Made by a program: the position numbers and the translations under genes. From assembly GCF_004006665.1 (NCBI RefSeq), contig NZ_QOCL01000001.1, positions 496,001-560,000 of the forward strand: a stretch of 64,000 nt of DNA, given 5' to 3'. Within the stretch, counting starts at the first letter, position 1. Every line of letters begins with the position of its first letter. Positions 43,873 through 54,114 of the stretch are shown here, piece after piece. The notes under the pieces are model-generated. The model was not told where the DNA came from. It was given only the letters and a program-made list of their open reading frames with translations, and searched no databases. Source of the DNA: Halobacteriovorax sp. HLS (lineage in GTDB: Bacteria; Bdellovibrionota; Bacteriovoracia; Bacteriovoracales; Bacteriovoracaceae).

Positions 43873-43896
43873 CCGAGTTCATGAAAATGGACTCGG
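43873..43896. terminator. hairpin between convergent genes
   Basis: A 6-bp stem (CCGAGT with ACTCGG), extended by CAT/ATG around a GAAA loop, lies between the convergent acyl-CoA dehydrogenase and solute-binding protein genes. No long T-tract, so the strength is uncertain; it would serve both directions. Confidence 0.5.
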
Positions 43897-43905
43897 TACA
43901 TCTAA

Positions 43906-44640
43906 CTACTGATGCTTCCATTTCTTAGGAAGATATTTAGAAAATGCCTTTCCAAACTTTCCATTATTAATATTCTTTTCAACAGACTTTTTTAATTTTT
44001 CCATCAAAGCTTTATTTTTTGAAGCCTTAGAAAAATGTAACCAATCTTCTTTAACACCAATAAAGTAAGGTGTTCCAAATTGCTCAACACTTAGTCCTTG
44101 AGCTTCAATTTCATAATATAATGTGGCCGCAGTTCCAATTACTGCATCAATTCTTCCGTTTTTCAAACGCTCAATACATTTAGAATAATTGATACAACTT
44201 CTTTTTGTAATTTTGGAGTCTGCATCAAATCTATCATTAAATTTCCCACCAAGCCTGACTCCAACCTGAAGACCTGAAAGGGACTTATAGTCAGTTATCT
44301 TAACGCTTTTTACTGGCAAAACAATAATATCCAACTCTCCCCACCGCACTAGTGGAACTAGCTTCTCATCTCGCTCTTCATTTCTATAGAAAACACCAAA
44401 GTCACTCTCTCCTACAAGTAGCGAATTCATCATTCTCTTATAAGGGAGTAGTTTCACATCTATTGGCAGATTAAGATCACTAGAGATGATCTTAATAATC
44501 TCTTGCTGAATTCCCACTATTTTCCCAGTTTTTTTATCGACGCTTCCCCAAGGAGGTATATCAAAAATAGCAGCTGTTAAATGTTCCGCAGATGCGCTGA
44601 TTTGAAAGACAATTAGCGCAAAATAAATAATGTATTTCAT
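43906..44640 (-). CDS. periplasmic solute-binding protein, family 3-like
   Basis: 244 residues with a signal peptide (about 1-18, ISASAEH). The family 3 (amino-acid-type) binding fold is suggested by FDIPPWGSVDKKTGKIVGIQ, LLPYKRMMNSLLVGESDFGV, LSGLQVGVRLGG and GRIDAVIGTAATL. No permease or ATPase gene is adjacent, so it may act as an orphan receptor or feed a remote transporter. Ligand unknown. Confidence 0.82.
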   Translation of the reverse strand: MKYIIYFALIVFQISASAEHLTAAIFDIPPWGSVDKKTGKIVGIQQEIIKIISSDLNLPIDVKLLPYKRMMNSLLVGESDFGVFYRNEERDEKLVPLVRWGELDIIVLPVKSVKITDYKSLSGLQVGVRLGGKFNDRFDADSKITKRSCINYSKCIERLKNGRIDAVIGTAATLYYEIEAQGLSVEQFGTPYFIGVKEDWLHFSKASKNKALMEKLKKSVEKNINNGKFGKAFSKYLPKKWKHQ

Positions 44641-44856
44641 TCAGCAATAGTAATACAAATAAAGTCGAAACAAAATCAATTTAACATTAAATTTCAAACA
44701 AATATTCTAATTATAATATAAACTTACATCCCTCCAGAATGGAACGCCATGCAACACCTCATATCGATCAGCATTTAAAGGCCCAATATTGCTAATTCCT
44801 ACCTATATTTGATAGTATCGCTCAACTTATTCATTTTATTTATTTAGGAGAAGCTA

Positions 44857-45993
44857 GTGTTAAGTGAGCTACAACTTGAACTAAAAAACCAACTCGTCCG
44901 ATTTTGTTCAGATGTTATTGAACCTCATATGGAAGAGGATGATAAAAGTGAAAACTTTAGAATGGATATCTATAATAAAATTGGAGAATTAGGTCTTGCA
45001 GGGGTTACGCTACCTGAAGAATATGGCGGGGCTGGCCTTAGTTACGAAGACTTATGTGTTGTGCTTAGTGAAATAGCTAAATCATCAGTTTCTTATGCAG
45101 TAACTCTTTCCGTTTCAACTATGTCTCAATCAATATTAAACGATTTTGGGACAGAAGAACAAAAAAAGAAGTATTTACCAAGCTTAACTAGCGGTGAAGA
45201 AATTGGAGCATTTGCATTATCAGAATCTCACTCAGGTTCGGATGCAGCGGCACTCAAAACTACTGCTAAAAAAGTTGAAGGTGGTTATATACTAAATGGT
45301 ACCAAAATGTGGATCTCTTCCGGAGGAATTGCAAAGACCTATATTGTTATGGCCAGAACTGGTGAAGAAGGACATCGAGGAATTTCAGCATTCATAGTCA
45401 GAGATGGAGCACAAGGATTTTCATACGGAAAAAAAGAACAGAAAATGGGATGGAAAGTCTCACCAACAAGAGAACTCATTTTTGAGAACTGCTTTGTTTC
45501 AGACTCAGATTTATTAAAAGAAGAAGGCTTCGGTTTTAAAATTGCTCTTGCCGCTCTTGATAAAGGAAGAATAACGATTGGCTCAATTGCCGTTGGTCTA
45601 GCTCAAAGAGCACTGGATGAAGCAGTAAAGTACTCCCTCGAAAGAAAACAATTCAATCAACCTATTTTTGAATTCCAAGGCCTACAATTTATGATGGCAG
45701 AAATGGCAACTGAAATTGAGTGCTCAAGACTCTTAGTAGAAGAAGCTGCCAAAAATTATGACCGTGGACATAAGAATCAAAAAGTAGCATGCATGGCAAA
45801 ACTTAAGGCCACCGATACAGCGATGAAAGTGACTACTGATGCAGTACAAATTCTTGGTGGAGTTGGCTACACTAGCGAATACCCTGTTGAGAGATTTATG
45901 AGAGACGCTAAGGTTCTACAAATTGTCGAAGGTACTAATCAAATTCAAAAAGTGGTCATTGGAAGAAGTCTTAAAAAAGAGTATACGAAATGA
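44857..45993 (+). CDS. acyl-CoA dehydrogenase
   Basis: 378 residues, FAD-dependent. The beta-domain reads FALSESHSGSDAAALKTTA and the catalytic Glu is present in QIVEGTNQIQ, as in short/medium-chain acyl-CoA dehydrogenases. It starts at GTG 44857, with AGGAG six bases before. It overlaps pgi by ATGA. The pairing with pgi has no obvious metabolic logic. Confidence 0.92.
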   Translation: MLSELQLELKNQLVRFCSDVIEPHMEEDDKSENFRMDIYNKIGELGLAGVTLPEEYGGAGLSYEDLCVVLSEIAKSSVSYAVTLSVSTMSQSILNDFGTEEQKKKYLPSLTSGEEIGAFALSESHSGSDAAALKTTAKKVEGGYILNGTKMWISSGGIAKTYIVMARTGEEGHRGISAFIVRDGAQGFSYGKKEQKMGWKVSPTRELIFENCFVSDSDLLKEEGFGFKIALAALDKGRITIGSIAVGLAQRALDEAVKYSLERKQFNQPIFEFQGLQFMMAEMATEIECSRLLVEEAAKNYDRGHKNQKVACMAKLKATDTAMKVTTDAVQILGGVGYTSEYPVERFMRDAKVLQIVEGTNQIQKVVIGRSLKKEYTK

Positions 45994-47252
45994 AAATAGA
46001 AAGAGTTAGTCCATTTGAAAAAGAAGAAAACCTTTTTGCTACAGACTTTTTAAAAAGCAAACTTGTAGCATTTAAAGAAATTATTAATGATCCAAGTTCA
46101 GGCTTCTTTCACCTACCAAAGAATGAAGAACTTCTTCAAAGTTCAATAGAGCTTCATAAAAAATTCGCACATATTACAGAGTTTGTTCATGTTGGAATTG
46201 GAGGGAGTTCTCTTGGACCAGAAATGCTTATCTCAGCATTATCTAAAAATAAGACGAACTTTACTTTTATTAATAATATTGATCCAGAAAGAATCAGTGA
46301 TCAACTTGAAAAAGTTAATATTGAAAATGCTTTATTCTACTTCGTCTCCAAGTCAGGAGGTACGGCTGAGTTAACTGCAGGCATGAGTATCATTATCAAC
46401 TGGTTAGAGGAAAAAGGGCTTTCCCAAGATCAATGGAGTAAGAAATTTGTTTTCTGTACTGACCCAGAAAAGAGTATTCTATTGGATCTAGGTAAACAAC
46501 TTGATATCCCAACTCTTTCTATTCCTTCAAATATTGGAGGAAGATTCAGCGTTTTAACACCAGTTGGTATGTTTCCAGCTCTCTTTGCGGGCATTGATAT
46601 TAAACAATTAATGCAAGGGGCATCTAAAGCATGTCAATACTGCTTAGATGAAAATGTAGAGAATAACCCTCTACTAAACACAGCTTCCTACCTCTATGAC
46701 TTAAAGAATTTTGAAATTAATCAAACTGTCTTTATGCCATACTCATCTAAGCTAAGAGACTTTTGTTTTTGGTTTGTTCAATTATGGGCAGAGAGCTTAG
46801 GAAAGAAAAATGACCTTCAAGGCGAAGAGATTTTTACAGGCCTAACTCCTATTCCAGGATACGGTGCTACTGACCAACATTCTCAAATGCAATTATTTAT
46901 GGAAGGACCTCTAGATAAGTGCCTTCTTTTGTTGGAAGTCGAAAATTTTAATACTGATTATAAACTAAATTCATCTATAGACTTTCCATCATTCAAGAAG
47001 TTGAACAACCACAGTTTAGTAGAACTTATGAAGGCCGAGTTATATGGTACAATAATGGCCTTGAAAGAAATGGGAAGACCTTTTATACACTTTAAGATTG
47101 ATCAAAACGATGCAGCTTCTATGGGCGAGCTCATTATTTTCTTTGAGTCATTGACTGCACTAATGGGGAATTATTTAAATATCAACCCATTTGATCAACC
47201 TGGAGTTGAGCTTGGTAAGGTTTACGCTTATCAAAAACTAGAGAAAAATTGA
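45990..47252 (+). CDS. pgi: glucose-6-phosphate isomerase
   Basis: 420 residues, in the shorter bacterial class. Sugar-phosphate loops are visible: HVGIGGSSLGPEM, VSKSGGTAEL and GRFSVLTPVG, plus the later GYGATDQHSQMQL. It interconverts glucose 6-phosphate and fructose 6-phosphate in the cytoplasm. It is translationally coupled to the upstream acyl-CoA dehydrogenase gene. Confidence 0.94.
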   Translation: MKIERVSPFEKEENLFATDFLKSKLVAFKEIINDPSSGFFHLPKNEELLQSSIELHKKFAHITEFVHVGIGGSSLGPEMLISALSKNKTNFTFINNIDPERISDQLEKVNIENALFYFVSKSGGTAELTAGMSIIINWLEEKGLSQDQWSKKFVFCTDPEKSILLDLGKQLDIPTLSIPSNIGGRFSVLTPVGMFPALFAGIDIKQLMQGASKACQYCLDENVENNPLLNTASYLYDLKNFEINQTVFMPYSSKLRDFCFWFVQLWAESLGKKNDLQGEEIFTGLTPIPGYGATDQHSQMQLFMEGPLDKCLLLLEVENFNTDYKLNSSIDFPSFKKLNNHSLVELMKAELYGTIMALKEMGRPFIHFKIDQNDAASMGELIIFFESLTALMGNYLNINPFDQPGVELGKVYAYQKLEKN

Positions 47253-47287
47253 GTATTATTATCAGGAAAGGTAATTAGTGTAACCTA

Positions 47288-47316
47288 TTGTATTAAATAA
47301 CCGATAGGGATAAAAT
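47288..47316 (+). promoter_or_regulatory. sigma-70-like promoter for the FHA-GGDEF gene
   Basis: TTGTAT (47288-47293), a 17-base spacer and TAAAAT (47311-47316), about 50 bases before ATG 47370. It would drive the diguanylate cyclase-mutL-miaA string. Confidence 0.5.
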
Positions 47317-47369
47317 TATAGAGTTTTTAGCACTAATCCCAAAATTTTAATGATAAGAAAGGTATTTGT

Positions 47370-48281
47370 ATGAGTGATGATTCAACAGTTGTTTTAACAG
47401 ACATTAAGGCCGCACTTGCTTCAGCAGAAACTGAAGCTGCTCAAAAACCAGCAGCTTTACTTGTTGTAGGTGGAGATTTAAATGGAACACTTTTCGATTT
47501 AAACTTGCCTGAAATATCTTGCGGTAGAAATGCCGACAACACTATTCCTCTAGAGTTTAACGGAATCTCCCGCTACCATTTTAAACTAGTTGATGCAGGC
47601 TCTGACCAATGGACAGTACAAGACACCGGATCAAAAAATGGAACATTCTTAAATAATAAGAAAATAGAGGGAGAAGTTACTTTAAATAAAGGCGATATGA
47701 TCAAGCTTGGTAGTATGGCCCTTAAGTTTCTACCTAAAGGTGATCCTGAAAGATTAACATACGATAAGTTAAGTCTCGAAGCTAATACTGACGGACACAC
47801 TGGTTGTTTTAATAAAACATACTTCAACAATAAGTGTGAACTAGAAGTTAAAAAGTCTAAAGTAACTGGAGACCCACTATCTCTTATTGTTTTTGATCTA
47901 GATCATTTTAAATCATTGAATGATAACTACGGTCACGACGCAGGAGACTTTGTGTTAAAGGAACTGGCAGGACTCATTCGAAATAATGGTGTTAGAGATT
48001 TAGATACCTTTGCAAGGTATGGTGGAGAAGAATTTGTAATTCTTCTACCAAAGACAAATTTAAAACAATCCTTTGAAATTGCAGAGAGACTTAGAAAACT
48101 AGTAGAAGTACATGACTTTAACTATGAAGGAAAAATACTTCCTGTAACAGCTTCCATTGGAGTTTCAGATTACAGACAAGGCGTAACAACTGGAACAGAC
48201 CTCTTTAAAAGAGCAGATGAAGCCGTTTACAAATCTAAACAAGGTGGAAGAAACCAGGTTAACTTTTATCGAGCGCAATGA
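47370..48281 (+). CDS. FHA domain-diguanylate cyclase
   Basis: 303 residues: an acidic N-terminus with Thr residues (about 1-30), an FHA phosphothreonine-binding domain (about 30-125; GRNADN, SRYHF and GSKNGTFLN) and a GGDEF domain (about 135-300). The active site is GGEEF at 218-222 and the inhibitory I-site RxxD (209-212) is five residues upstream, so c-di-GMP feedback is expected. The FHA domain suggests control by a Ser/Thr kinase; one lies at 51898-53961. Its stop overlaps mutL. Confidence 0.94.
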   Translation: MSDDSTVVLTDIKAALASAETEAAQKPAALLVVGGDLNGTLFDLNLPEISCGRNADNTIPLEFNGISRYHFKLVDAGSDQWTVQDTGSKNGTFLNNKKIEGEVTLNKGDMIKLGSMALKFLPKGDPERLTYDKLSLEANTDGHTGCFNKTYFNNKCELEVKKSKVTGDPLSLIVFDLDHFKSLNDNYGHDAGDFVLKELAGLIRNNGVRDLDTFARYGGEEFVILLPKTNLKQSFEIAERLRKLVEVHDFNYEGKILPVTASIGVSDYRQGVTTGTDLFKRADEAVYKSKQGGRNQVNFYRAQ

Positions 48282-50023
48282 TTCAAAGTGAAAGAATTGA
48301 TAAAATAAACCTTTTGCCCGAACATTTAATTGATCAAATCAAGGCCGGAGAAGTAATAGAAAGACCGGCCTCTTTAGTTAAAGAACTGCTCGAAAACTCT
48401 CTTGATGCCGGTTCAACTCAAATAAAAATTACTCTACTTGAAAATGGTCTAGACCTCATAGCAATTGAGGACAATGGGAAAGGAATGTACTTTGAAGACC
48501 TACCCTACGCGTTTTGTAGACATGCAACATCAAAGATTTCTCGTTTTGAAGATATTTATAATCTTGGTAGCTATGGTTTTAGAGGTGAAGCTTTAGCTTC
48601 AATGGCAGCAATTTCCAGAATAACATGTGTCTCGTATCCTAGTGATGATCTTTCAAATGGAGGAAAGATCGTAATTCACGGAGCTCAAGAAAAATCACAT
48701 ACCCAGGCAACTGGAAAGAAGTCAGGTACTTCAATCTTCATTAAAGATCTCTTTTACAATACTCCTGCTAGACTAAAGTTTATAAAGTCTAAGACGAGTG
48801 AGAAAAACGCTCTTAAGAGAATTGTAAATGCATTCATCTTAACAAATCCCAGTGTACACTTTTCAGTAAAATGGGATGATAAAGAAAGAGAAATCTATCG
48901 CCCCGTAAGCGAGTCAAAGTCTGCTGAGCGCATTTCACAAATACTTTTTCCTAAAAATGCTTCAAACAAAGACCTTCATTTCTTTAGTGGTGAGTACGAA
49001 GATCACAAAGTTAAGGGATATACGGCCAAGGCAACGAGTAAAGGAAATGCAGGAAAGCAGCAGTACCTATTTATTAATGGGAGACTCTTTACTGATAGAC
49101 AGATTCACCAGACTATCATGAGAAATATGGAGAAAGCATGGCCATTTGGTGAAAGTGGCCATTACTGTGTCATGCTTGAAGTTCCTCCTTCCCAGGTTGA
49201 TGTTAATGTTCATCCCAATAAGACCCAAGTAAAGTTCTTTAAATCAAATATTGTCCTCTCTGTCGTTTCGGCAAGTATTAAAAAGTTTATTTCTGAAAAC
49301 GCTGCGCAAATGCCTACTCAAGAGAGTTTAATCTCACAGGAAGATCAAAGAGATCAGAGCTTGCAGATGTTTTCAAATAGTCCATTCCAAACGTATTCAG
49401 CTCACTCAGATTCTTATTTTAAACCGAATCGATCAACAGTATTTAACGTTAATGATCTAGGAGATAGGCACAATCAAAAATCAACACAAAGTACTCAATC
49501 TTTAACACGTCTTGATTCACGCTATTTAATCTTACAAAATAATCAAGCTCACCAAACATACCTTATCGACTCATATAAGATTTTCATTCAAAAATGGATA
49601 TCAGACTGGAAGAGAAATTATCCTTATGAGGAGAGCTTGACCACTCCCTTACTAATAAGTGAGCCATTCGAGTTAAATTTATCTATAAAGAAGAATCTCT
49701 CTTTTCTAAAAGACTGTGGCTTGGAAATTGATCAGCTGGATGAGTCGACTTTTGCTTTAAGAACAATTCCAACAAGTTTTGACTCATATAATGTAAGAGA
49801 AGTTCTCAGTGATTTACTCGTACTATGTGAGAAGGTTAAATTAAATGAAGATAACTTTGAGAGTTTCTTACTTGATACCACTAAACTTGTAATTTTCGAT
49901 AACTTCTTCCTATCTGAAAATACGATATTCTCCATAATCGAAAATATTTCAATAATCGATATGTTAGAGCAAAAGGCAGCAGTTTCTTTAGACTCCAGTA
50001 ACCTTGCGAAGTTATTTAAATGA
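48278..50023 (+). CDS. mutL: DNA mismatch repair protein MutL
   Basis: 581 residues. The GHKL ATPase N-domain is clear (IERPASLVKELLENSLDAG, DNGKGM, GFRGEALASM, TSIFIKDLFYNTPAR, and VDVNVHPNKTQV). The C-terminal dimerisation region (about 410-581) is divergent: where endonuclease-type MutL has DQHAxxE it reads LIDSYKIF, so no nuclease function is expected. The start overlaps the FHA-GGDEF stop as ATGA, and its own stop overlaps miaA. mutS is not in the window. Confidence 0.94.
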   Translation: MIQSERIDKINLLPEHLIDQIKAGEVIERPASLVKELLENSLDAGSTQIKITLLENGLDLIAIEDNGKGMYFEDLPYAFCRHATSKISRFEDIYNLGSYGFRGEALASMAAISRITCVSYPSDDLSNGGKIVIHGAQEKSHTQATGKKSGTSIFIKDLFYNTPARLKFIKSKTSEKNALKRIVNAFILTNPSVHFSVKWDDKEREIYRPVSESKSAERISQILFPKNASNKDLHFFSGEYEDHKVKGYTAKATSKGNAGKQQYLFINGRLFTDRQIHQTIMRNMEKAWPFGESGHYCVMLEVPPSQVDVNVHPNKTQVKFFKSNIVLSVVSASIKKFISENAAQMPTQESLISQEDQRDQSLQMFSNSPFQTYSAHSDSYFKPNRSTVFNVNDLGDRHNQKSTQSTQSLTRLDSRYLILQNNQAHQTYLIDSYKIFIQKWISDWKRNYPYEESLTTPLLISEPFELNLSIKKNLSFLKDCGLEIDQLDESTFALRTIPTSFDSYNVREVLSDLLVLCEKVKLNEDNFESFLLDTTKLVIFDNFFLSENTIFSIIENISIIDMLEQKAAVSLDSSNLAKLFK

Positions 50024-50988
50024 AACAGAATAAAATATTTTTTATTTCAGGACCTACAGCAACAGGAAAAACTTCAACCAGTATAAACCTTTGCCGTCAC
50101 TTAAATGAAAACAATTGCCTTAGTGAAATTGTTAATTTTGATTCCCTCGTTTTTTATAAAGAATTAAGTATTGGAACAGCAAAGCCAACTCAAGAAGAAA
50201 TGGGTAATTGCAAGCATCACTTCGTTGGCATGAATTCAGCAAAAGAGCCTATAAATGCTTCTGACTTTATTAATATGGCCGATAAACTTTTAGAGAATTT
50301 AACGAATCAGGGTATTTGCCCTATTTTTGTAGGTGGATCGGCTTTCTACTTAAGGGCATTTATTAAGGGTATGTATGAAAGTCAACCTATCTCGGATAAA
50401 GTTAGGAATGATTCTCAAAAAATATTTGAACAAGAAGGTATTCAATTTTTTAGAGATTTTTTAAAAAAGAACGATATTAGCTCTTATAATAATCTTCACG
50501 AAAATGACCATTATAGAAATATTAGAGCTTACGAATTTTTCATTCAAAATAATTGTCCTATAAGTGATGAAAAGAAAAAGCACGATGAGAACTCTCCTTA
50601 TGACTTTTCAATAAATAGGCTTAAGAATTATTCTTTGCACCATATATACCTTGACTTAGATAAACAGGAGCATTGGAATATTATCTTGAATCGATGCCAT
50701 CAAATGGTTAAAGATGGACTTATAAATGAGGTTAGAGATTTATTAACAAATGGATTTACAGGAAATGAAAAGCCTCTACAATCAATCGGGTATAAAGAAA
50801 CAATTCAATTTTTAAACAATGAGTTTAAAGATCAGAATGAATATATTGAAAGAATGGCAATTTCAACTAGGCAGCTTGCAAAGTCTCAAAGAACATTTTT
50901 TAAGAAAGTGGTTCCAAAAAAATCTTACCACCCTATCTTAGATCGTTCTAAAATAATTGAAGATGCCCAGATTTTTATTCAAAGCTAA
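50020..50988 (+). CDS. miaA: tRNA dimethylallyltransferase
   Basis: 322 residues. P-loop GPTATGKT (11-18), then NFDSLVFYKELSIGTAKPT in the DSxQxY-type substrate region, GGSAFYLRAF, and RQLAKSQRTFFKK near the end. It adds an isopentenyl group to A37 of tRNAs reading codons that start with U. It overlaps mutL by ATGA, a common mutL-miaA linkage. Confidence 0.95.
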   Translation: MKQNKIFFISGPTATGKTSTSINLCRHLNENNCLSEIVNFDSLVFYKELSIGTAKPTQEEMGNCKHHFVGMNSAKEPINASDFINMADKLLENLTNQGICPIFVGGSAFYLRAFIKGMYESQPISDKVRNDSQKIFEQEGIQFFRDFLKKNDISSYNNLHENDHYRNIRAYEFFIQNNCPISDEKKKHDENSPYDFSINRLKNYSLHHIYLDLDKQEHWNIILNRCHQMVKDGLINEVRDLLTNGFTGNEKPLQSIGYKETIQFLNNEFKDQNEYIERMAISTRQLAKSQRTFFKKVVPKKSYHPILDRSKIIEDAQIFIQS

Positions 50989-51005
50989 ATACTTAAAGGG
51001 AATAT

Positions 51006-51872
51006 ATGAGTAGCTTACCAAGAAAACTAAAGATCATTATCATATCAGATGGAACGGGAGAGACTGCGACAGCAATTTCTAGAGCAATTATGACTCAGTT
51101 TCCAAATAGAGAAGTATTCTTTACTCGATTTAAAAACGTTAGAACTCATGATCAAGTCGATGCGATTTTTACAGAAGCTGCAATTCATCACGATCTTATC
51201 ATATATACAATCGTGACAAGTGAGTTGAGAGATTACATAGGTGTTGTCGCACGAAATAGACATGTAAGAGCACTAGATCTTATAGGACCTGCCCTAACCG
51301 CATTTTCGAATTACTTTGAACAAGAGCCGAAGTCAGAGCCAGGTCTTCTTCATGCCGTAAATGATGAATACTTTAGCAGAGTCGCAGCGATGGAGTTTAC
51401 TCTAAATCACGATGATGGAAGAAATCTTGAAACCTTAAGTCTAGCAGATGTCGTTTTAGTTGGAATATCGAGAACTGGAAAAACACCTCTTTCAGTTTAT
51501 CTGAGTCAGCACGGAGTGAAGGTTGTAAATGTTCCTCTAGTTAAAGGAACTGTCATTCCTGAAAATCTCTTTAGTATTGATCAAAGAAAGATATTTGCTT
51601 TAACAATTGATCCCGACGCATTACTCGAGATTAGAAAGAAAAGACTCGACACTCTTGGAGCAGGTACGCATACAGGAGACTATGCCGATCAGAGTAAAGT
51701 TATAGAAGAGTTAGAATGGGCAAATGAGGTTTTTAAAGAAAATAAACGTTGGCCAATATTTAATGTAACAGGAAAGGCAATTGAAGAAACAGCTTCTGAA
51801 ATCCTTAGACTTCTTAGTATGAGAAAGAATAATATTTTTAAGCAAAACAAGAGAAATGAAGATAATGAGTAA
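51006..51872 (+). CDS. PPDK/PEP synthase regulatory kinase-phosphorylase (DUF299)
   Basis: 288 residues of the bifunctional regulatory protein family. The N-terminal SDGTGETATAISRAI and the P-loop GISRTGKT (153-160) are diagnostic. It uses ADP to phosphorylate a Thr on PEP synthase or pyruvate phosphate dikinase and reverses this with phosphate. The target enzyme is not in the window, so ppsR versus PDRP cannot be decided. An AAGGGAAT site precedes the ATG. Confidence 0.93.
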   Translation: MSSLPRKLKIIIISDGTGETATAISRAIMTQFPNREVFFTRFKNVRTHDQVDAIFTEAAIHHDLIIYTIVTSELRDYIGVVARNRHVRALDLIGPALTAFSNYFEQEPKSEPGLLHAVNDEYFSRVAAMEFTLNHDDGRNLETLSLADVVLVGISRTGKTPLSVYLSQHGVKVVNVPLVKGTVIPENLFSIDQRKIFALTIDPDALLEIRKKRLDTLGAGTHTGDYADQSKVIEELEWANEVFKENKRWPIFNVTGKAIEETASEILRLLSMRKNNIFKQNKRNEDNE

Positions 51873-51897
51873 TTTTACAATTACTCATTTATTTTTT
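51864..51897 (+). terminator. rho-independent terminator overlapping the regulatory kinase stop
   Basis: A 9-bp perfect stem (AATGAGTAA and TTACTCATT), 8-base loop and TATTTTTT tail. The 5' arm contains the TAA stop codon of the upstream gene. Confidence 0.82.
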
Positions 51898-53961
51898 CTA
51901 AAGAATCATCTCACAGAAATCAATTACTGAATCTTCACCAAGATCAAAACTTAGTTTTCGCTCAATATTCTGACCTTCCATTTTATAGTAGATATTATGA
52001 GTAGTAGGTCTTCCACTTCCATCTGCTACTGCTTCTACAGGGAAAGGGATTCCTCTACGTCCTCTAAATGGTAGCTTCTCAACTCTTGGTTCGCCAAACA
52101 AATTAAAGCTAATTGACCCTCTTGCACAATTTCTCGACATCTTCAGGTATCCATAGGCTTGATAATTCGTATCTTCAACTTCGATATCCTCAGTTGAGCC
52201 TCCTTCAAAATTTACCTTTTTTATAAAATGCTTTTTACCACTAGTCTCGACCCGAATCCAATGAGTTTCACCTTCAGTAACTTTAATAGCATTTAAAAAA
52301 TCGACCTTAACCATTTTCCCATCAACAAAAACCTTTTGCTTATGCTTATCAAAACCTTTTAATACTAAAGAGACTTCTCCCTTCTTAGTTCCTATAACTT
52401 GAGCCATCTTATTTTCACGTGAACTTGTCTCATTGGAGGATGGAACTCTATTTACTATTTCTTTTGGCTTTTCTAGCTCAATTCCAGCGATCCCCATAAC
52501 TAAATCTAGGTTTTGATAACCAAGACCAATAGTAAAAGTTAATATAAGAAGAGCAGCAACTTTGCCAAACGGATTTCTCTTAGTCTTCTTTATCTTTACC
52601 TGTCTTGTTCCTGTCTTAGTACCACTTGACTTCCGTCTTACTGTTTTTGTTGCATCAACTCTTCTAGATTGAGTACTTCTACTTTCATCTGATTCTGTAT
52701 TTTTGGCCCTAGCAGGATTAACTTTTAACTCTCTTGTTCCTTCCTTTAAATGAGCAAACTTTTCATCTATATTAACACCAGCTGAAGTACCTCCAGCCTT
52801 AACTTTTGTTCCTCTAACTCTACTTCTTGTTCTTGTTGCTGGAACTTCTTCTTCGAATCCAAAATCAAGAACTTGCTCTTCTTTTCTATCTTTGTCAGAT
52901 TGAGACGAACTACTAGAAACTTCGCTAGAGTCGGCAGATGATTGATTTCCTCCACCATTTTGCTCATTCTTCAAGTCATCCAAATATGGTTTTAAATCAA
53001 TTTTACCAAATTCAAATAGTTTTTCTCTATCCTTCTTTATCTCTTCTTTAAATAACTCTTTTGCAAAAAAGCCTAAGTCTGAAGAGTTAAAATCAGGATA
53101 GCTTGAATAGAGAAACTTAATAAGTGCTCTATTTAATTGATCAAGGTTTTCAAATCTTTTATTTCTATCTTTACTAAGCGCCCTAAGAACAATCTCATCT
53201 AACTCTTTTGGTACATTAGGATTGATACTCGATGGTGCTGGTACTTTACATTCTTGAATTTTCTTTAAAACTGCTAAGTCATTAGACGCCTTAAATAGCT
53301 TTCTAGAACATAACATTTCCCACAATGTAATCCCTACAGCGAACTCGTCATAACGAGGATCTAATTCGTGCCCCTCTAAATACTCAGGTGCAAGATAAGA
53401 AAGTTTTCCTTTAATTGTTCCGGCCTGTGTTGCTTCAGAATTTGTCTCTGTCTTAGCAATACCAAAGTCTATAACTTTAATAGCACCGTCGAATGTGAGC
53501 ATAATATTGTGAGGAGAAATATCTCTGTGAATAATTTGTAGATCTTTTCCCGTTAGCTTGTCTGTCAAAGTATGTGAATAGTGAAGACCTTGGCAAACTT
53601 GAGTTATAATATAAACAGAGATTTCAACAGGAAATACAAATTTTCTCTCTTTAAGTTTATCAAGATACTCTTTTAAATTTCTTCCATCACAATATTCCAT
53701 TGCAACAAACAATTGGTCTTTATGCATACCATAGTCATATGTTTGAACAATATTTGGATGAAGGAGTCCAAAAGTCGTCTTAATTTCATCCATAAACATG
53801 ATTCTAAAGTTCTCATCCTTAGAAAATTGTGGCTGAACCATTTTTATTGCAACGACCTTATCAGCTTGCTCACCTAAAAACCTTGCACGACAAATCTTTG
53901 CCATACCACCATCTATTAGGTGATCTAAAATTAAATATCGTCCAAAACGTTCTCTTTCCAC
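51898..53961 (-). CDS. membrane Ser/Thr protein kinase
   Basis: 687 residues from GTG 53961. Kinase domain about 7-290: Lys40, HRDISPHN (145-152) and DFG (165-167). A basic, Ser/Thr-rich linker (about 325-460) leads to one membrane helix (about 468-486) and a periplasmic C-terminal part whose first section (about 525-600) looks like a PEGA-type beta-domain. A Hanks-type sensor kinase with cytoplasmic catalysis and extracytoplasmic sensing is likely. The FHA-GGDEF protein nearby is a possible partner. Confidence 0.92.
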   Translation of the reverse strand: MERERFGRYLILDHLIDGGMAKICRARFLGEQADKVVAIKMVQPQFSKDENFRIMFMDEIKTTFGLLHPNIVQTYDYGMHKDQLFVAMEYCDGRNLKEYLDKLKERKFVFPVEISVYIITQVCQGLHYSHTLTDKLTGKDLQIIHRDISPHNIMLTFDGAIKVIDFGIAKTETNSEATQAGTIKGKLSYLAPEYLEGHELDPRYDEFAVGITLWEMLCSRKLFKASNDLAVLKKIQECKVPAPSSINPNVPKELDEIVLRALSKDRNKRFENLDQLNRALIKFLYSSYPDFNSSDLGFFAKELFKEEIKKDREKLFEFGKIDLKPYLDDLKNEQNGGGNQSSADSSEVSSSSSQSDKDRKEEQVLDFGFEEEVPATRTRSRVRGTKVKAGGTSAGVNIDEKFAHLKEGTRELKVNPARAKNTESDESRSTQSRRVDATKTVRRKSSGTKTGTRQVKIKKTKRNPFGKVAALLILTFTIGLGYQNLDLVMGIAGIELEKPKEIVNRVPSSNETSSRENKMAQVIGTKKGEVSLVLKGFDKHKQKVFVDGKMVKVDFLNAIKVTEGETHWIRVETSGKKHFIKKVNFEGGSTEDIEVEDTNYQAYGYLKMSRNCARGSISFNLFGEPRVEKLPFRGRRGIPFPVEAVADGSGRPTTHNIYYKMEGQNIERKLSFDLGEDSVIDFCEMIL

Positions 53962-54114
53962 AACTTATTCCATGCTTGTTTAGAAATTAAGTATTCTTCT
54001 AGTTAATAGTATCGGATAATTTGAATGAATCTTGAGTGTTTTCTTTTTAAATAAAAATAGACTACCCCCATAGGCGGTAATCAATAATTACAGACATTTA
54101 AACCATCTAGTTAT

